Below are positions 5,313-7,822 of a DNA stretch of 7,822 nt, one piece after another. The stretch is from NCBI GenBank assembly GCA_019084405.1, contig JAHRFX010000093.1, forward strand, positions 1 through 7,822, in the 5' to 3' direction. Position 1 is the first letter of the stretch; each line of letters starts with the position of its first letter. The notes under the pieces are model-generated. The model worked only from the letters and a program-made list of their open reading frames with translations. It was not told the origin of the DNA and did no database searches. Made by a program: the position numbers and the translations under genes. This stretch comes from Methanobacterium sp. (GTDB lineage: Archaea; Methanobacteriota; Methanobacteria; Methanobacteriales; Methanobacteriaceae).

Positions 5313-7508
5313 TTAATTCTTATTCTGTTGAATTAGTAAATAAAATGCAGCTTCAATTTCAGATATATCAGAACAACCTTCTTTAAATCTGTTTTTCAGT
5401 TCTTTTTGTATTTTTATACCATCACCAATACTAAGACCATTTTCATTTAATTTTTGTTTATATTCTTTTGAAAGAATAAATCCACCTGTCAATCGTTTAA
5501 TTTCTTTTTTAACCTCTTTTTTATCTACAATATAATTTAGTTGTTCTTTTTCCCGATTACTTACTTTAACAGTTTCTGCATTATTTATCCCTAATTCCTC
5601 TTTAGATGATGAAAAATCTGCGTTGCCTTTAAATAATACTTGTTTATGAAGATCCTCCCCACAGTTTCTGCAAAAATTAGTTTGAATTTTTATCATTATC
5701 CCACAGGAAGGACAATATTTTTTTTCTATAACAGACTTATCGATATTTATATTATTGATATCCGAATTAGTCTTAATAGAATAATCAAGGGTACTAGTAA
5801 CATCTTTTCTACCCATTTCATATTCTAAATCTTCACTTACCACACTTCTGGTTTTATTTTTAATTATAGAATTTGCCCCTTCTAAATCTCCTTTTATTGC
5901 GCGCATCAAATATTTAAAAGATTCCTTAGATTTTAAAGCTGTTTTAGGAAGTTTTACTTGCTTTGCAGCAGCATGATACATTTTTTCTATAGATTTATCG
6001 TCTAAATCTAATCTTTCAATTAATTTTATCATCAGAGGTATTAAACCCGGTGCTAAAATACAAAATTGCGGATCATAACTATTATTATTAGAAAGTCCGC
6101 TAAAATCAATATTAATTACTTTAAAATAATGTTCCAATGCCCTTAATTCATCCTTTACATCCTCATATACATAGGCCAATAGCAATAATGAACATCTATA
6201 TAGTCCCCAATTCCCTGCTTTTCTTTCTTTAAGCGCATATTCTTCTAATAAATTTAGAGCTAAATCGTATTTCAAATTTGGATCTTTCTTATTTTCATCT
6301 TTAAGTAATTCATGATATTTCTCTAAAGAAAATACTCTAATTTTTGATTTATGATAATAGAGAATATGATCATTGTCTTTTACCAAATTGCTTCCTTCAT
6401 CAGTTAAAACATAGTAATTATCAGGAAAATCATCTTTGATTTCATTTTCAGTTAAATTATCTTTAACACGTTCTATCAATTCTTTTTTTCTTCCTGAAAC
6501 TTTTAAACCATGATTTCTTAAAATTTTCTTTAAAGAATTAACTGTTGACTGTTCCACACGAAATGATAAATCTGATTCAGTTAAATGATGCACTTGAATT
6601 GCTTCTTCTAATAATAAATTAGTATCCACTTCATATTCATATTTAAAATATCCCTGAAAATCTTTTCCAATCATATGTCCATTAGCTTTATCTAAAAATA
6701 AAATATATGCCGGAAAATCTTTAAAACTGAAATTATATGATCTTTTCAGTCTTTTTATCTTATTTACCGTATGATTAATCAAAAATAACTCCACTTTCAT
6801 ATCCAATTCGTCTGAGAGAAAATTATGCCATGTTCTCTGTTTTTCAGATACTCTATCATTTTCGCTTTTTACCTCAGAAAAAAATATTTTATCATGATTA
6901 TAAACTACTAAATCAGGTAACCCAGATCTATTATCTCTAAAATTAGATATTAACTTATAAAGAATCTTTAAGAACTTTTCATTGTCCATTGTATTAACGG
7001 GGATCAATAACTGCTCTAGAGAAAATTTATCCCAATTCTCTATAGGTCTACAAGTTTTACCATAATTCTGATTATAAGAATGAATAATTCTTTGCCTCAG
7101 ATCAGTATTAATTAATTCAAAGATTTTATTTTTAATCAAATCTTTTCTACGTTCATAAAAATCAGTAGTAAAAAAATCAGAAGGCAAAGCACTAATTTTC
7201 ATAAATTCATACGCATCATTAAAACCAGGATCATTAGGATATAATTCTTTATTTCCACCGAATTTTGCATTGACTGACCCAGGTACTTTAGCAAATATAA
7301 TATCCCAAAATAGCAAGACCATTAAGACCCACCAGTAATCATTTTCAGTCCATAATGCACTGTATCTTAAATGTTCATAATATTTAATCGCAGCTTCCTC
7401 AGCGAAATATTTATTCCCATTTATTATGTATTTAGATTTGCCTTTAATCGATTCATCCTTTTTTAGTTCTAGGTTCTTAAGAGAAATCATCTTTACAATA
7501 AATTGCAT
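5313..7508 (-). CDS. FAN1-like VRR-NUC nuclease with SAP domain and zinc ribbon
   Basis: The first 245 residues resemble the VRR-NUC domain of the structure-specific nuclease FAN1, known to cut branched DNA and DNA near interstrand crosslinks. Visible matches are E55 ahead of LLFWDIIF (64-72), a segment LPSDFFTTDFYERR (108-121), NWDKFS, then RSGLPDLVVYN (194-204) with D199, SEVKSENDRVSEKQ (211-224) with E212, K214 and Q224, and W227. E55, D199, E212 and K214 correspond to the catalytic set E834, D960, E975 and K977 of human FAN1. Residues 321-352 form a SAP DNA-binding motif. Residues 365-470 resemble the region that follows SAP domains in some bacterial proteins, with TPR-like helices near 412-465. 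C599, C602, C613 and C616 form a zinc ribbon. Residues 650-731 are charged helices. The order differs from eukaryotic FAN1, where SAP and TPR precede the nuclease. No SD is seen before the ATG, suggesting a short or absent leader; M7 (7490) is an alternative start. The gene is convergent with the PD-(D/E)XK gene. Confidence 0.9.
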   Translation of the reverse strand: MQFIVKMISLKNLELKKDESIKGKSKYIINGNKYFAEEAAIKYYEHLRYSALWTENDYWWVLMVLLFWDIIFAKVPGSVNAKFGGNKELYPNDPGFNDAYEFMKISALPSDFFTTDFYERRKDLIKNKIFELINTDLRQRIIHSYNQNYGKTCRPIENWDKFSLEQLLIPVNTMDNEKFLKILYKLISNFRDNRSGLPDLVVYNHDKIFFSEVKSENDRVSEKQRTWHNFLSDELDMKVELFLINHTVNKIKRLKRSYNFSFKDFPAYILFLDKANGHMIGKDFQGYFKYEYEVDTNLLLEEAIQVHHLTESDLSFRVEQSTVNSLKKILRNHGLKVSGRKKELIERVKDNLTENEIKDDFPDNYYVLTDEGSNLVKDNDHILYYHKSKIRVFSLEKYHELLKDENKKDPNLKYDLALNLLEEYALKERKAGNWGLYRCSLLLLAYVYEDVKDELRALEHYFKVINIDFSGLSNNNSYDPQFCILAPGLIPLMIKLIERLDLDDKSIEKMYHAAAKQVKLPKTALKSKESFKYLMRAIKGDLEGANSIIKNKTRSVVSEDLEYEMGRKDVTSTLDYSIKTNSDINNINIDKSVIEKKYCPSCGIMIKIQTNFCRNCGEDLHKQVLFKGNADFSSSKEELGINNAETVKVSNREKEQLNYIVDKKEVKKEIKRLTGGFILSKEYKQKLNENGLSIGDGIKIQKELKNRFKEGCSDISEIEAAFYLLIQQNKN

Positions 7509-7540
7509 TCTAACTGATTATTTCTTTAGAATGCTCATCA

Positions 7541-7565
7541 GTATACGTTAAATTAATTCATTAAC
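7541..7565 (-). promoter_or_regulatory. Possible promoter of the FAN1-like gene
   Basis: Read on the - strand, an A/T-rich box with GTATAC at 7546-7541 lies about 33-38 bases before the ATG at 7508. It would start transcription near 7519, leaving a leader of roughly 10 bases, which agrees with the missing SD. An imperfect inverted repeat (GTTAA 7547-7551 and TTAAC 7561-7565) adjoins it and could bind a regulator. Confidence 0.35.
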
Positions 7566-7721
7566 CGTCCTTGTTAATAAATTTAAAATCAGATGGTGAT
7601 TTTTGAACCTATCTCAACCAACCCACTGTTTTAATAATTTGTATACTTAATTAATTTAGTATTATATTAAATATTTTATCAATAAATTGGTCGTGTTTCA
7701 TGATCGGTTAAATTATAAATT

Positions 7722-7779
7722 GTGTGGGATACCACACCTTCAGTTGTGTTACTAAAGCAACAAATGGTGGGGTGATCCC
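7722..7779 (+). promoter_or_regulatory. Leader with two mutually exclusive hairpins, one hiding the SD
   Basis: GTGTGG (7722-7727) can pair with CCACAC (7732-7737) over a four-base loop. Alternatively 7726-7738 pairs with 7766-7779: GGGAT with ATCCC, then after a bulged G seven more pairs around one A-G mismatch. This gives 12 pairs that bury the SD. A minor stem, GTTG 7743-7746 with CAAC 7758-7761, fits in its loop. The short palindrome could instead be a DNA operator if transcription starts after it. Confidence 0.4.
7771..7776 (+). promoter_or_regulatory. Ribosome binding site GGTGAT of the right-edge gene
   Basis: GGTGATC matches the 3' half of the archaeal SD consensus (GGAGGTGATC) and lies 5 bases before the ATG at 7782. 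It supports that ATG as a real start. Confidence 0.65.
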
Positions 7780-7781
7780 GT

Positions 7782-7822
7782 ATGGATATTGAAGTTTCTC
7801 TTCAAATAAACTTACGGTTTGA
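7782..7822 (+). CDS. Start of an unknown gene, cut by the right edge
   Basis: An ATG behind a good SD opens a frame that reads MDIEVSLQINLRF and continues out of the window (13 full codons plus two bases). The length is too short to recognise a family. The SD, the spacing and the upstream TATA candidates make a real gene likely. Confidence 0.55.
   Translation, partial: MDIEVSLQINLRF

Larger units (their letters stand above)
7509..7781. other. Divergent intergenic region
   Basis: This 273-base region separates the FAN1-like gene (-) from the right-edge gene (+). It is very A/T-rich at 7640-7690. Candidate + strand TATA boxes are TTATATTA at 7662-7669 (transcription from about 7692) and TTATAAAT at 7713-7720 (from about 7742). 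No RNA gene or protein gene was found in it. Confidence 0.5.

Noticed and set aside
5640..5828. A 62-codon + strand open frame opposite the zinc-ribbon part of the FAN1-like gene
   Set aside because: It is antisense to a clear zinc ribbon coding region and its product shows no family features.
1..7822. CRISPR array, tRNA or rRNA, insertion sequence or integrase
   Set aside because: No regularly spaced repeats, cloverleaf-like sequences, transposase motifs or site-specific recombinase motifs were found. The inverted repeat at the left is not flanked by target duplications in view and encloses no transposase.

Overview
The window is strongly AT-rich. It has ATG starts, GGAGGT or GGTGAT Shine-Dalgarno (SD) sequences complementary to the archaeal-type 16S tail, A/T-box promoters, oligo-T stretches after genes, and heavy use of AGA and ATA codons. 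Together these suggest a methanogenic archaeon of the Methanobacterium type. That assignment is inference; no marker gene is present.

Layout. Positions 1-81 and 146-226 form a perfect inverted repeat around a 64-base spacer. The right arm carries the SD and first 12 codons of the first gene; the left arm carries the same start facing out of the window. Positions 191-3751 (+) encode a 1186-residue SF2 helicase. An HNH nuclease domain sits between two blocks of HEAT repeats in its C-terminal half. A 255-base spacer with no convincing gene follows. Positions 4007-5077 (+) encode a 356-residue PD-(D/E)XK nuclease-like protein behind a strong SD. Positions 5094 to about 5300 (-) hold a frameshifted C-terminal remnant of an endonuclease/exonuclease/phosphatase (EEP) family gene. 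Positions 5313-7508 (-) encode a 731-residue protein that begins with a FAN1-like VRR-NUC nuclease domain and continues with a SAP domain, a helical TPR-like region and a zinc ribbon. The right edge (7509-7822) is a divergent promoter region ending in the first 13 codons of a further + strand gene, whose SD can be buried in a hairpin.

How it may work together. Three intact genes and one decayed gene all encode DNA-acting enzymes, and no housekeeping gene is seen. This looks like an accessory, defence-island-like stretch. The helicase-HNH-HEAT protein could by itself translocate on and cut foreign DNA. The PD-(D/E)XK protein follows on the same strand but with its own SD and a wide gap, so co-transcription is not certain. 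The FAN1-like protein is convergent and probably an independent unit, either structure-specific DNA repair or defence. No methyltransferase, integrase, transposase, tRNA, rRNA or CRISPR array was recognised.
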